Positions 24,707 through 35,812 of a stretch of 64,000 bases of DNA are shown piece after piece. The notes under the pieces were generated by a model. It was not told the DNA's origin. It did not search any database and saw nothing but the letters and a program-made list of their open reading frames with translations. A program made the position numbers and the translations under genes. The number at the start of each line of letters is the position of its first letter. The stretch's first letter is position 1. The stretch spans positions 4,378,001-4,442,000 of the forward strand of contig OX940863.1 of the NCBI GenBank assembly GCA_954871525.1, in the 5' to 3' direction. This DNA comes from Parietaria judaica. Lineage: Eukaryota > Streptophyta > Magnoliopsida > Rosales > Urticaceae.

Positions 24707-25175
24707 GGGTTAATGACGGCAAAAATATCAAAAGTTTGGTAAAAAAACCCCTCGTGTACCCAAAGTTTAAAAGTGGTGGCAAAAATACCCAAAGTTGCAT
24801 TTAGGGAGTTGACCACTCCATTCTCGTAACGCCGTTAACTTACCGGTTAATTCTGGCCACGTGGACAAATTTGTTTTGTTAAGTGTAATCATTAGGGGTT
24901 CAATTAGTTGTATTAAATAGTGTTTATTAGGGTTTTAATTCGTTGTTTTGTCGTAAACGAGGCTGATTTGGGCTCATCCATGTGGCAAAAATTGTTATGT
25001 CAGCAACCCACGTTTGCCCGCGTGGCCATAGTTAACGGATAAGTTAACGGTGTTACGAGAATGGACTGGTCAACTCCCCAAATACGACTTTGGATATTTT
25101 TACCACCACTTTTAAACTTTGGGTACACGAGGGATTCTTTGACAAAACTTTGGGTATTTTTACCGTCATTAACCC
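24707..25175. mobile_element. Mutator-like MITE with 9-bp target duplication
   Basis: The element starts GGGTTAATGACGGCAAAAAT and ends with ATTTTTACCGTCATTAACCC. Exact TAATAAAAA copies flank it at 24698-24706 and 25176-25184. Inverted arms of about 200 bases include repeated GGTGGCAAAAATACCCAAAG-like blocks and a GTTAACGG block. A 9-bp duplication with long arms is diagnostic of Mutator-like elements. No transposase is present. It sits about 400 bases upstream of the small HSP start. Confidence 0.9.
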
Positions 25176-25184
25176 TAATAAAAA

Positions 25185-25603
25185 CTTGGCGACACAGAAA
25201 ATAAGATATGAAACGACATCAAATGTGAAAAGAGCTGTTCACTGATAAGAACCGGGTACGACAAGATTTGAATCGATGTAAAAGGTGAACTAAGGCTTGG
25301 AAAACGACAAGATTTGGAACGAGAAAAGAACTGATCAGGGATAGGAATTAGAAAACGACAAATTTGGAGAAATTAAGTAATTAACACCAAAGGCCAATGA
25401 TAAACATGGAAGATATGTACCACCATTTGTGACCATTAAGAATGAAAACAGCCTTTCTAAAGTAATCTTGATGCTCTGTTGTTTGTAACATTAGAATAGA
25501 ACCAATACAGAATTACAGGCTTTTCTCCAATTCGGAGACAGCAAACGACACAAACAAACAGCCAAGACATTCAAACTCGATCATAACATGCCATCCTCGA
25601 AAC
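25185..25603. other. Intergenic sequence downstream of the MYND gene
   Basis: Contains repeated AACGACAAGATTTGGAAC-like phrases between 24600 and 25370 flanking the MULE insertion, and then the probable 3' UTR of the MYND gene. No coding sequence is supported. Confidence 0.5.
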
Positions 25604-27502
25604 TCAAGTGTTGACACCGAGCACAAACCCGTTGCTGTACGCAGGGAGATTGGTCGAAGGCTCGTGGCTCTTCACCGGCGAGCGGAACGGGTTTGGTGTC
25701 ACGGGTTGCGTGATGTGCAGCCCGGCGCTCCTTAAAACCTGCTTGGCATTCGCGCACGATATCTCCGACTGGTCCGTGAAGAACGCTGGTACGCCCATCG
25801 ACTTGATCAGCCCGAGCGCACCGCCCCAGCTTGCGTGCCCGTCCAGCTGGCAGTTGAGCGCTACGATCGCGTGCGGAGAAGGAAGGTACGTCGCTTCCTC
25901 CTGATAAACTCCCCGGACGAGGTTCACCCTTACTCGGCTCCCGATCCCCGAAGTCGTCCCCGACAAGTTCGTTGGCACTTCGGGCCCCACCATGATTATC
26001 TGAATGTTGCCCGACCCATTGAGCAAATGCCCGACTTCTGCGAAGGCGTTCATCCAATCCAACTCGCCTTCTGGGCCCAGGTAGTGAAGAATCACTTCCT
26101 TCCCTTTGAGTAAAAGATTCTTCGCACGGATGCTGAGTGCGGTTAAGATGTGGTAAACGGTCAACGGGTGGCTGAGAATGTCGGCAACAGGGCTGGACAT
26201 TGGCAGGGACCGGAGATTGTAGTACTCTGACCAACCGGAGAGGAGGATCGGGCTCGACATGCCGTCTCGTAAGTTATGGTGGAATGGCGAGTCACGTGGG
26301 TACTCCTCATCGTCGAGCCCGCCCCACGTGTCCCATAATCCGCCTTTGATGGGAAGGAGGCCATACGGGCAGTGAGAGTAGCAGCTGCACTTTCTTCTCC
26401 ACATGCCCTTCTGATGAATCCCCATCGACTCGAGCCATTTGCAGGGTTGCTCGGCATTGCAAGAGAACATGAAGATCTTCATAGCAAGCTCTTCTTCTCT
26501 CTCCATCATTGCCTTGTATAGCCCGCACGAGGCCTTATGGGACTCCTTCCAGTGCTGCTTCTGACACACCGAGCCGCAGTAGAGCACGGCTCGGCAGCGG
26601 CCGCAGCAAAGAGCCTGTTCTCCGTGGACCTCCTTCTCGCACGATGCACATTGTCGGAGCGTTCCATTTAGGAAGAGCTTCATGTCGAGGAACGTGTCGT
26701 CCTTCGGTGGCTCAGCGTATTTGGTTGGGGTTGAGCTTGCGGTGGAGCTCGCCTTCTCTTCGTAAGCCTGCCCAGGAGGGTGCGAGACCGTCATTGCAAC
26801 GAGGTCGTACCCTTTAGCCATTTCAGGAGGCCACTGAACGTCGACGGTCTCGATGAACGGTTCGAAGTGAGTCAGCCTCGACCACTTCGGTCCACCTTCT
26901 TTATCCACCTGAAGCAAGGGGTGAACCAAAGCCATGGCTCTCACGGCAGCGTAGGCGAATCTCAGCTCTTCGAGCGTCGGACTCCTGAACTGAAGAGACC
27001 CCGAAGCAGTGCACCGCGCAACATCAATCACAGGGAAGCGATCAGCCCCAGAGGGTTCGAGCGAGAGCGTCTTGATCATCTTACGGTTCGAAGGGAACAT
27101 AATAGATTCGGGCTCAAATGTGACCCTCAAGAGCTCTACGTTGGGCATTCGGAGAGTCTCTCTCGAGCCTGTCATCTTCTTGGCGTCGGTTTCAGACCTG
27201 AACATGTTCAAACCGACATCTCCGCCGTCTCCTCCGACGAATTGCACGCAAGGGAACGGCTGTTTCTTGCCGGCCCAGTCCGAATCTTTACCAGCTTTAA
27301 TGTTGAAGAGATGTCCTGGCCGCAACCTCTTCCACGGATCCGTTCTGTACAGAGCAGCGGAGGCTTTGAAGACAGACTTGATGAAATTCGGACCGACTCC
27401 TTCCACCTTCTTCAGGCAAGTACCGGATCCCGGCCCCAAACCCGGACCGGACCCGAATTGCTCCTGGAATCTGCCAAACAGGCTCTTCAAATGCAAATCC
27501 AT
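25604..27502 (-). CDS. MYND zinc-finger protein with MSS51-type C-terminal domain
   Basis: A single exon encodes 632 residues starting MDLHLKSLFGRFQEQFGSG. A MYND zinc finger lies at about residues 285-326, with C285, C288, C300, C303, the YC/CQ block at C309 and C313, then H322 and C326 as ligands. The C-terminal third (about 430-600, with KEVILHYLGPEGELDWM, IQIIMVGPEVP and SPHAIVALNCQLDGH) resembles the domain following MYND in the mitochondrial translation factor Mss51 and animal ZMYND15/ZMYND17 proteins. MYND fingers bind proline-rich peptides. The function of the plant family is unknown. Arabidopsis At4g27020/At1g70160 are the likely counterparts, from memory. It is divergent from the RBP45-like gene, as in that Arabidopsis block. 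The codons are markedly GC-rich compared with the flanks. Confidence 0.88.
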   Translation of the reverse strand: MDLHLKSLFGRFQEQFGSGPGLGPGSGTCLKKVEGVGPNFIKSVFKASAALYRTDPWKRLRPGHLFNIKAGKDSDWAGKKQPFPCVQFVGGDGGDVGLNMFRSETDAKKMTGSRETLRMPNVELLRVTFEPESIMFPSNRKMIKTLSLEPSGADRFPVIDVARCTASGSLQFRSPTLEELRFAYAAVRAMALVHPLLQVDKEGGPKWSRLTHFEPFIETVDVQWPPEMAKGYDLVAMTVSHPPGQAYEEKASSTASSTPTKYAEPPKDDTFLDMKLFLNGTLRQCASCEKEVHGEQALCCGRCRAVLYCGSVCQKQHWKESHKASCGLYKAMMEREEELAMKIFMFSCNAEQPCKWLESMGIHQKGMWRRKCSCYSHCPYGLLPIKGGLWDTWGGLDDEEYPRDSPFHHNLRDGMSSPILLSGWSEYYNLRSLPMSSPVADILSHPLTVYHILTALSIRAKNLLLKGKEVILHYLGPEGELDWMNAFAEVGHLLNGSGNIQIIMVGPEVPTNLSGTTSGIGSRVRVNLVRGVYQEEATYLPSPHAIVALNCQLDGHASWGGALGLIKSMGVPAFFTDQSEISCANAKQVLRSAGLHITQPVTPNPFRSPVKSHEPSTNLPAYSNGFVLGVNT

Positions 27503-28184
27503 CGATCCCTCTCACCGATTCAAAGATCACTCTCCTTTAGAAAATTCAATTGCAAATGAAGCTAAATACACTAGATTTGATCCTCAGAAGATAGTATTTC
27601 CCCAAATGCAGTTCATGGACTCTGCAAAGAAGTCATAGTTCGCTCTTCAGTCCAACCAAATCACCATCAATACTCAAAATTTCAAGGTTTCGCTGCAAAT
27701 GACGACTCTCAGTCAGATCAAGCAGAATTCCTAAGAAAAGTTGGATAGTTTTGAAGGCAAAGAAGAGCACATTATCATACCAGCTTCAATGGCGGAAGAC
27801 TCGGAAGCTACACAGTACCGAGCAGAAGACTGAGTCAGATCCACAAGCAACTCGCTCACTCACAGTGCTCACAAGCTTAGAGAAAGGAGTCAGGACACTG
27901 AAACTGAGTTGACGGAACACAAAAATAAAATAAAATATATATATATATCATATGGGCCGAGATATGGGTCAGGCCCATTGGGCCTTATTTGACCCGAAGT
28001 TTTTACCGCGCTTATTCAACACGCCACGTGTACGGACTAGAATAAGAATCTTTAAAATAAATAAATAAATAAAATATCTTAGTTTCCAATCATATAAGCA
28101 GTCACTTCTGTGGATCTCTATCCCTCTCTCTCCGACCTATCCTGCTCTGCTAGGGTTAGGGTTCTCTCTCTCTCAGACCTCAGT
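27503..28184. promoter_or_regulatory. Bidirectional promoter region, MYND/RBP45-like
   Basis: Only 682 bases separate two start codons transcribed apart. The centre (27950-28030) has GGGCC/GGCCCA-type Site II motifs (ATGGGCCGAG, CAGGCCCATTGGGCCTT), a CACGTG G-box core at about 28024 and an ATATATAT run at about 27940. TAGGGTTAGGGTT (28151-28163), a telo-box-like motif, lies in the RBP leader. Site II plus telo-box is the usual combination of plant housekeeping genes for RNA and protein handling. The MYND leader may contain an intron, but none is forced. Confidence 0.65.
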
Positions 28185-31100
28185 ATGATGCAGTCAGGAG
28201 CTCCGTACATGATGGCTCAAGCGCCGCCGCAGGGCGGGCAGGCTCCGCCGGCGCCGGCGTGGGCTCAGCAGGGCCAGGTCGCGCCTCAGCAGGCTCCGAG
28301 TTCCCAGTCTGCCGACGGCGACGAGGTTCGGACGCTCTGGATCGGCGACTTGCAGTACTGGATGGATGAGAGCTATATCTTTGGCTGCTTCTCTCAGACC
28401 GGCGAGGTCTGGTCTCTTTGAACCCTACCTCTTTATTTGTATTGCTTTCAACGTACCAGATCTGTGCTTTGATATGTCTTTATTATTGTTTTGCTCACTT
28501 TCTGTTATATTTTTTTTTGTTGAAAGTCGAATCTCGAAGACGATTGATTTTGAACAATAAATATATTGATTTTTTTTTTGGGTAAAATTCTGTGTTTTTA
28601 AAAGCGTATTGAGCAACATCTCAAGCTAAATATGCTAAATCAAATTAATATCACTCATGGAAAAAATTATGGTATGGGTGTCAAAGGTATTGCCGTATAT
28701 TTAGTCATGGGTAGTTTTGGGTGTCTGGTTCTTGAGCTTTTATGGTATGAAGAGGGCGTATAAATATTTCGGTTTTAGGCTGCTAATTGATAAGAATGTA
28801 TTTTTTCTGCCGCAGCTTTCTTCTGTAAAGGTTATCCGTAACAAGCAGACCGGTCAATCGGACGGCTATGGCTTTATCGAGTTTGTTAGCCGCGCTGCGG
28901 CTGAGAGAGCGCTTCAAACATACAATGGTGCTGCAATGCCAAATGGTGCCCAGAATTTTAGATTAAATTGGGCATCTGCTGGAGAGAAGCGTTCTGATGA
29001 CTCGCCGGATTATACAATTTTTGTTGGAGATTTAGCTTCTGATGTTACAGATTATATGCTGCTAGAGACTTTCAGGCCTCTATACCCTTCGATTAAGGGC
29101 GCGAAGGTTGTCATTGACAGGGCCACGGGACGCACAAAGGGATATGGGTTTGTTAGATTTGCAGATGAAAGTGAGCAGGTTCGTGCTATGACTGAGATGA
29201 ACGGCGTTTTATGCTCTACAAGGGCTATGAGAATTGGGCCGGCATCGAATAAGAATGCCGTTGGTGGTGGAAGCGGTGGCGGAGGTGGTCAGCAATACCC
29301 AAAAGGTTTGTTTTTTTAATACTAATTTAGTAATTTTTACTCCAATTACAGCTCAATGGTGTTCAGTTTCAACTTGTTACTCTTTTTCTCTCTTCCTTTT
29401 TCTGACTTGCAATGTCTGGTTTGTTAGTTAACTACATTTAACTCGCATGGTTGTATTCCCGAGCTCCTTTTTGATGCGCAGAAGTATGCTAGTCAATAGT
29501 TTGAACTTTGAAGTTTCTTTCGGTTATGCTATTGGAGATAAGCCAAGAGTTTCCTAAGTCGTTTAGTTCCGATAATTTCCTTAAAAACTATGGTCAGCAG
29601 AACTGTTGTCAAGATCTTGAGAACTTATAAGAACTCATGTTGTCTCAAAGCAGGGTGTCAAGAGGCTCTGTTATCTAGGGGCATGCTACTGATTTCAGCT
29701 GAAACGGTATTCCCTTAGGGCGTGGCCTCACTTAGGTCAGTTTTTACTTCAGTATATCTTGTCCTTTATTCATGTGGCATTTTGTTATGCTACATTGCTT
29801 AAATATCCAGCTCGTTCTATTTTTTGGGCTTTCCCTAGGGTTTAAGTTAAATTTTCCATCTCGTTTTTTTCCCATTGAGTTATGATTTATTTTCCAGCCT
29901 GCTTTACTTTTCATTCTGTCTTTCTTGTTACGCTTTCCATTAAGTAATTGTTTATTTTCCAGCCCCTTTTGCCTGCTGAGCTTTTCATTAATTTTACAAT
30001 TAGTTGTTCTGCCCGGTTTTTTGTTGTTGAGCTTTCCTTCAAGTTACAGTTATATTTCCAGCGCATTATGCTAGTTGAGCTTTCTATCAAGTTATGTTTA
30101 ATTTTCTAGCACCTTCTGCTTGTTGAGCTTTCCAATTTCCACGAAGTTACTTTTTTTACTCTTTATTTTGTTTAGGATAAGTTCTTACTGGTGACTATTC
30201 TTGGTGCCGTAAATACATCCAATTTGGTTTAAATTGGTTTGTACAACCCGAGATCCGTATCCTACAATCTGTAGGGCTGTGTCAGTGGAAGAGCAACTGT
30301 TGCTTTTCACATATATTGTTACAGTTATCACCAAGTATGTTGAAGTCATAATTTATACGTGACGGTGGAGGAATATCGATGTTCTTTATTTTTTGCTGTA
30401 GGTTTTTGCACAACATTCATCTTACATCTGATAGTGCTTTATAGCTCAGAAAAAAAATTATGATATTATATTCTCTTCTCTGCAATGTTGACTAACCATA
30501 GCTGTAGATTGACGCTGCAGAATGTGGCTCAGAGATCACTTATTGATTTTCATAATATATATAGGGGTAATAGCTATGGTCCGTCTTGTCCTGCATAATT
30601 CATTTTTGAATTTTGTAATTGTTGTATTCAAGACTGTTCCAAGCTGGTACATGGCCCAACTCGAGTGAGTTGCCAGCTGTTATTCGGGGCTTCTGATTTC
30701 ATTTGGAAAAGAACATGTGTTTGTTGTCTCTCTATGTTATATCAATGACTTACCATCTCTTCATGATTTATTTTAAAAAATTATCAGCTTCCTACCAGAA
30801 TTCCCAAGGGGCTCAGAACGAGAACGATCCAAACAACACAACTGTGAGTAACGCAACTGCAACTTCTCGAGTCTTGTTTTTTGCAATCTTTTTCCCTGAC
30901 TCGATAATCTCTTTGTAGATTTTTGTTGGTAATTTGGATGCTAACGTCACTGATGAGCACTTGAGGCAAGTTTTTGCCCAGTATGGTGAACTTGTCCACG
31001 TGAAGATACCAACAGGAAAGCGATGTGGGTTTGTCCAATTTGGTGAAAGGTACGTTAATTTGCTTATCTGTGACGCACATCTCTCTCAAAATGTAAATAT

Positions 31101-31726
31101 ATATAACTTGTTCTGCACGGTAACGATGATCAGAAGCTCCGCCGAAGAAGCTCTCCGGGTTTTGAACGGCACTCAGTTGGGAGGGCAAAACATCCGACTC
31201 TCTTGGGGCCGAAGTCCTTCAAACAAACAGGTTTGACTCGACCCTAATTGCAACTTCGGAATTGATTTCAACTAATGCCTTTAATTTGTTAAAAAAGGAA
31301 TTCTGTTTCCGTATCTATTAATTCTTGGAATTCTGGTTTCGGGATTTCAACATTTTAAATGGCTGTCCTTATTTATTAGCTGTGGTTAAATCTGGTCCCG
31401 AATTAAAAAAAAAAAATCCAAAATTTCCTGATTAATTTTATTCTATGTTGAACCTCCTCCGTTTTCAGCCTCAGCAAGATCCGAGCCACTGGAATAATGG
31501 CGGCAACGGTGGATATGGCTATGGGTATGCGTCGGGGCACGAGGGGGGATATGGCTACGGGCCAGTCTCGCAAGACCCGAGCATGTACTATGGAGGAAGT
31601 GGGTACGGTGGCTACGGCAACTACCAGCAGCAGCCACATCAGCATCACCAGCAGCACCACCACCAACAACAGCATCACCAGCAGCAACAGCACCACCATC
31701 AGCAGCCTGTGGGCGGATACAACTGA
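28185..31726 (+). CDS. RBP45: RBP45/RBP47-type three-RRM RNA-binding protein
   Basis: Six exons (28185-28406, 28816-29305, 30788-30843, 30919-31049, 31134-31230, 31469-31726) encode 417 residues. An N-terminal Gln/Ala/Pro-rich stretch precedes RRM1 (RNP2 LWIGDL, RNP1 GYGFIEF), RRM2 (IFVGDL, GYGFVRF), and RRM3 (IFVGNL, CGFVQF). A Gly/Tyr then His/Gln-rich tail ends QQPVGGYN. This order, and a short DGDEVRTLWIGDL start to RRM1, identify the plant RBP45/47 family. These are nuclear poly(U)-binding hnRNP-like proteins, and RBP47 marks stress granules. Length and the MYND neighbour suggest RBP45C (At4g27000). The protein starts at tandem ATGs (28185 and 28188). Intron 2 is 1.48 kb and holds a minisatellite. 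The His/Gln tail is coded by CAC/CAG repeats likely to vary in length. Confidence 0.93.
29800..30150 (+). repeat. Degenerate 45-65-bp minisatellite in RBP45-like intron 2
   Basis: A phrase like TTTTCCAGC...TGCTTGTTGAGCTTTCC followed by ATTAAGTTA recurs about six times, at roughly 29805, 29850, 29890, 29955, 30055 and 30100. Each unit is pyrimidine-rich with a CAG and resembles a 3' splice site, so the intron is full of decoy acceptors. Confidence 0.65.
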
Positions 31727-31779
31727 GCTTGTACCATTTTTCGGTTGAATTGCGCGTAATATTTATTTAGATACTACCC

Positions 31780-31811
31780 TTCTTCTTCTTCTTCTTCTTC
31801 TTCTTCTTCTT
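31780..31811 (+). repeat. (TTC)n microsatellite in the 3' UTR
   Basis: About ten TTC units lie 55 bases downstream of the RBP45-like stop codon. Confidence 0.95.
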
Positions 31812-32061
31812 GGATATTTGCCTGAATTTTTGGGTTTCATTTGTGATTTAAGACGTTTGAGTTTGCTATTTGGATTTTTTTTTAATATATTAGCTTTTGC
31901 GTGAATGGGTTTTCAATAAAATGCAAGGCAGTTATGTTTGTTCAAGAAGTGCAGGGCTCAACTTCAATTTTTAAAAAATGATAGTATCTAAATTCTCAAT
32001 TTTAATATTTTTAAAAAAACTTAGGTACTTGATCGGTTAGTATACTATTTTTAGAACCTAA

Positions 32062-32805
32062 GGTGGCGTTTGGTTAATTGGTTTGAGAAATCAGTTTTGC
32101 AAATTGGTTTAGGAAATTAGTCTGAGAGTTTAGTCTACCAAACCAGTTTGGGAGTTTGATTTTTGAAACACTGTTTGGTTAGTTTTTTGTTCATTTGTGG
32201 TTGAATATAAATGAAAAAAATACAATAAAACACAATTTATATTACTAAAAAGAAAGTTTGTTTTATTTGAAAGTAATATATATTAATATTATGTAAAAAA
32301 TATTTGCCATATAATACAAAAAATTATTCATATTTCATGACTCTAATTACATGTTTAAATAATGTAATATATAGTAAATATTCCGTTCAAGAGTTTATAT
32401 CATCGTAATTAAGTTAGTATTTAATAATATACATAATTTAAGTATATTTATTAATATGATAGTAATATCATTAAAATTTATTATTATATATAAAAATGAT
32501 TTTAATAATTTATTATATAAGTTAATTTCATAGTTAATATCTTATTATAAATAGTACAATAATATTATAGAATGATAATATATTATTATTATTGTTTTAT
32601 TTTGTACTATATTGAGTTGAAGACCAAAGACAGAAAACAACTTCAAGTCGTTTTCTGTTTTCCTTCATTAAAATTCCAGTGGTCTGCGAGACCGGTCTCG
32701 GAAAACAGAGACAACTGACAACCAAACGTGGTCTGCGAAACCAATATGACATTGTTTGAAACCAAAACCAGAAACTGGTCTCGGAGACTATAACCAAACG
32801 CCCCC
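32062..32805. mobile_element. Tourist-like (PIF/Harbinger) MITE
   Basis: The left end is GGTGGCGTTTGGTTA and the right end TAACCAAACGCCCCC, inverted with one mismatch at base 3. TAA flanks both ends (32059-32061, 32806-32808), the 3-bp target duplication of PIF/Harbinger elements. Subterminal sequence is rich in GGTCTC/GGTTT motifs, and the middle is AT-rich without coding sequence. At 744 bases it is long for a Tourist MITE. It lies between the RBP45-like gene and MED21. Confidence 0.8.
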
Positions 32806-32808
32806 TAA

Positions 32809-33021
32809 TATTTTTCGAATTGCTGTATATTTTTTCTATCATTATAATTAATTTTAAAATCAATTTGTAAGGTGGGTATTGAAATAAGAATGATCGATGA
32901 TGTAGTAAGTATTTCACTGGTTTGATCACAATTACAGATAACATCTCAAGTCATGGTAACTAAATTTATATTCCAGAAGAATTCTATGGAAACAAGAAAA
33001 CGGTGAGATGGCTGATAATGG
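32809..33021. other. 3' flank of MED21
   Basis: Short AT-rich segment between the MITE and the MED21 stop codon. Nothing else is recognised. Confidence 0.5.
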
Positions 33022-34377
33022 TTAATCTGGCTTCTTTAGGTTGAGGCAATTATCTGCAGCTTCGCTGAACAACTCCTGAACTTGTTTCAGCTCATTCTCT
33101 GACACCCACAAATAGAAATAATAACCATCATTAGCTTCACACCACATTACTCACCAACCAATATTATCACATGATCAGTGATGACTACTTTCAGAGCTAC
33201 ATAATCTTTAGGGCATTGCAAGATTTACAATTTATTAGTACAAAACTAACATTTAGACGCTTATTTTTGTGGTTACGGTACTCGATCGCTGCGTTGATGG
33301 ACGTTCATACACCCAATAGATTAATCACTGTTATGGAGCTTTGAATATAAATCCCCTCTTCAAATAACACTATGTCTATGTGAACTAATAGTGAGGAGGC
33401 AACAACTTACTGTTTGCTTGTTCTGTATAGAGCTATGAAGACAAAGGCAAGGGAAAGGAATATCTACCTGCAGCTTCCAGTTGCCTTTGAAGTTCTTGGC
33501 CCACAACGTCGTTTTCAGCCTACACGGTTTCAATGTCAAAGGGAGAAAATTTTTATATTGAAGGGAAAGATTGAAACCCTTGAAAGGAGATGAACAAAGT
33601 TCGTACCTGCAGTTCCGCAATCCGCTTCAGCTGCGCGTCTTCGCCTCCCTCGGACAACGGCAGAGCAGCCACCAAGGCATCGAACTGCCAACACACACAG
33701 TTGGTAAATCACAATTTGAGGTACGAGGAATCGCCTCGATTGACAGGCAATGGACAGAAATCTACGACGTAGTGGTCAATTGATCGGAATTGCAGCATCC
33801 GTAGTCAATGAGTCATAGCCGAACAACACGGCGGAATCGACGGTAATCGCTCGAATCGAGAGGCTTTCGACTGCCAACTGAGCGAACTGACCAAAATCAT
33901 CGAGTTCACTCAATCCAAGAACAGACCATAACAATTCTCGTCGAGTGATTCAATCCAAGAACACGAATATAGTCTCTAGAAATTACCAGCGATCTCGGAA
34001 ATTTCAAGCACACTACACTCAACCATTGCTACAGCAACGAAGCACAGTGCACAAATACCTCATAGCCTAGATTCAAACGAAACAAAATTTCTCGAAATCC
34101 AAACCAATCGACATGATCAGACCTCAAACTTTCACGAATCAAGAAGAGAGAGAGAGAGGGACGGAACCTGCTTGGCGGCTTTGACGAGAGCGGAGCTCAT
34201 CTGCTTGGGCTGGTCGGCGAAGTTGGAGCTCTCGTCGGCGGTCGGGACCACTGGAGGCTCGGGGTAGTTCTGGGAGAGCCTCACCGCCGGAGCGTCCCTC
34301 TGCAGAGTCCCGAACGTGTTGAACGCCAGAGACGCGATCGTGTTCGCTTGCTCCTGCAACTGCGATATGATGTCCAT
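33022..34377 (-). CDS. MED21: Mediator subunit 21
   Basis: Four exons (34377-34168, 33684-33607, 33519-33468, 33098-33022) encode 138 residues, close to the roughly 139 of Arabidopsis MED21. The protein begins MDIISQLQEQANTIASLAFN, continues FGTLQRDAPAVRLSQNYPEP and SALVKAAKQ, and ends in a heptad-like helix, ELQRQLEAAENELKQVQELF, then NLKKPD. MED21 (Srb7) sits in the Mediator middle module with MED7 and links activators to RNA polymerase II. In plants it also contacts histone-ubiquitin ligase HUB1 in defence. SUFB follows 10 kb away on the opposite strand. The two are also neighbours in Arabidopsis, from memory, but here a Harbinger insertion and an AT-hook gene lie between them. Confidence 0.95.
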
Positions 34378-34821
34378 CGTCGCTGCTTCTTCGTCTTCTC
34401 CGACGACTCTCCGATGGCTTCGCAAGCTAAGCTCCGAGGTCGAATCACTCACTCCATTGACGCAGAGAGAGAAGACGCTTTGGGCCTTGCTTCAGTTCGC
34501 AGCCCAATAAATTTATAATTTTTCGCAATTTCATTATTTCTATTTATTAAATTTACAAGAAAATCGTAAAAAAAAAGATTTTTTTCCTTTCAATTTTCTT
34601 ATTACCGAATAGTTCTATTTGTATATATATAAAAAATCCCATATTTTATTCTTAAACCTTATAATAGAGCCGGAACGGGCCAGAAAGCCCACAAGCTGGT
34701 TAGCCTGCGGGGCGGGACGGGTTTCTGAAGAGTAATTGAAGCCCATCTCCCAGCATGCAAGTTTAGACCTACAATATCATGGTGCGGGGCTGGCGAATCA
34801 ATTTTACAGGAAGTTCAAAAT
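34378..34821. other. MED21 promoter and intergenic sequence
   Basis: Contains the upstream region of MED21, with GGCCTTGC and CAGCCCAATAA (Site II-like) near 34480-34505, then AT-rich sequence up to the Harbinger insertion point. Confidence 0.5.
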
Positions 34822-35812
34822 ACAGGGCCTGTTTGGTTAGCTTTTTAAAAACCCGATTTTACGTTTTGGTCTCAAAAAATGGTAAATTGGTCTGATAATT
34901 CAAGTTTGGTTGAGTTTTTTAAAATTAATTTATAAAATCTAATTTCTGATTTGAAAATTTTACAAAGGAATGTGGAAAACACGCATAGGGTGTTCTCCCA
35001 GTTACAGTTTTTGTTTTTTTCTCTCACCACTCCCACTTTCACCTCCTTCTTTCCTATTTTCTCTCTCTACTTTCACCACCACGATGCTGAAAATTTCTTT
35101 CACCTCCACTCCACCTCTCCTTTTTTTTTTCTCCCCCTCTTCACCACGATTTCATTGCAATTTCAGCACACTAATATAATCTCCTTAACTATTTTTTGTC
35201 ATCGACAACTCCCGATACAATATTTTTTTTCTTCTGATAAACGATCTTCTCGTGCAGCCATCTCTGAGGTATTCATTCATTTCTTTCCTTGTCAAATGAA
35301 GATTTTTTTTTTCTGATATACAATTCTTGAATCATGGTTTTGATGGAAGCTCCATGGCTCTGTCTTTACTAGTGTTAGTTTATAGAACAAATTCATGGCT
35401 TCATGTCTGTCTTTTATTTTAAAAGAAATAGTAGCCAAAGAAGCTCATATTTTTCCATCTCTAAGGTATTATCTATGTGTATTTGTATATTATATTGCAC
35501 TTTGGGTTAGTTTATTTGAATCATTCAATCTATTTGATCTAATTTCTTCAATATTTTTTGTCGTTGCCTATTTCTTTTAGTTGTTCACCATCTGTTTGAA
35601 TAAATGCCAAGATTGTAAGATGTTTATAGGATGTTGATGAATAATAATGATGAAGAGTGTTTACATGGTTTGATAGATTAATCAAATTCATACAGTATAT
35701 TTGTTTATATAATTACATAAATTTAATCTAATTTACACAGTAAACTTATTTATATGACTAAATGATTCACATGTGGATATCTTCCCCTTTAATTCAATTT
35801 TATGTGTTAGCA

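Noticed and set aside
26780..27638. Long open frames on the plus strand opposite the MYND gene
   Set aside because: They are antisense shadows of a GC-rich single-exon gene. The minus-strand frame has a zinc finger and is full length.
28110..28184. In-frame upstream extension of the RBP45-like protein
   Set aside because: It begins at a non-ATG codon and lies in a CT-rich leader. The family starts at the MMQ-type N-terminus at 28185.
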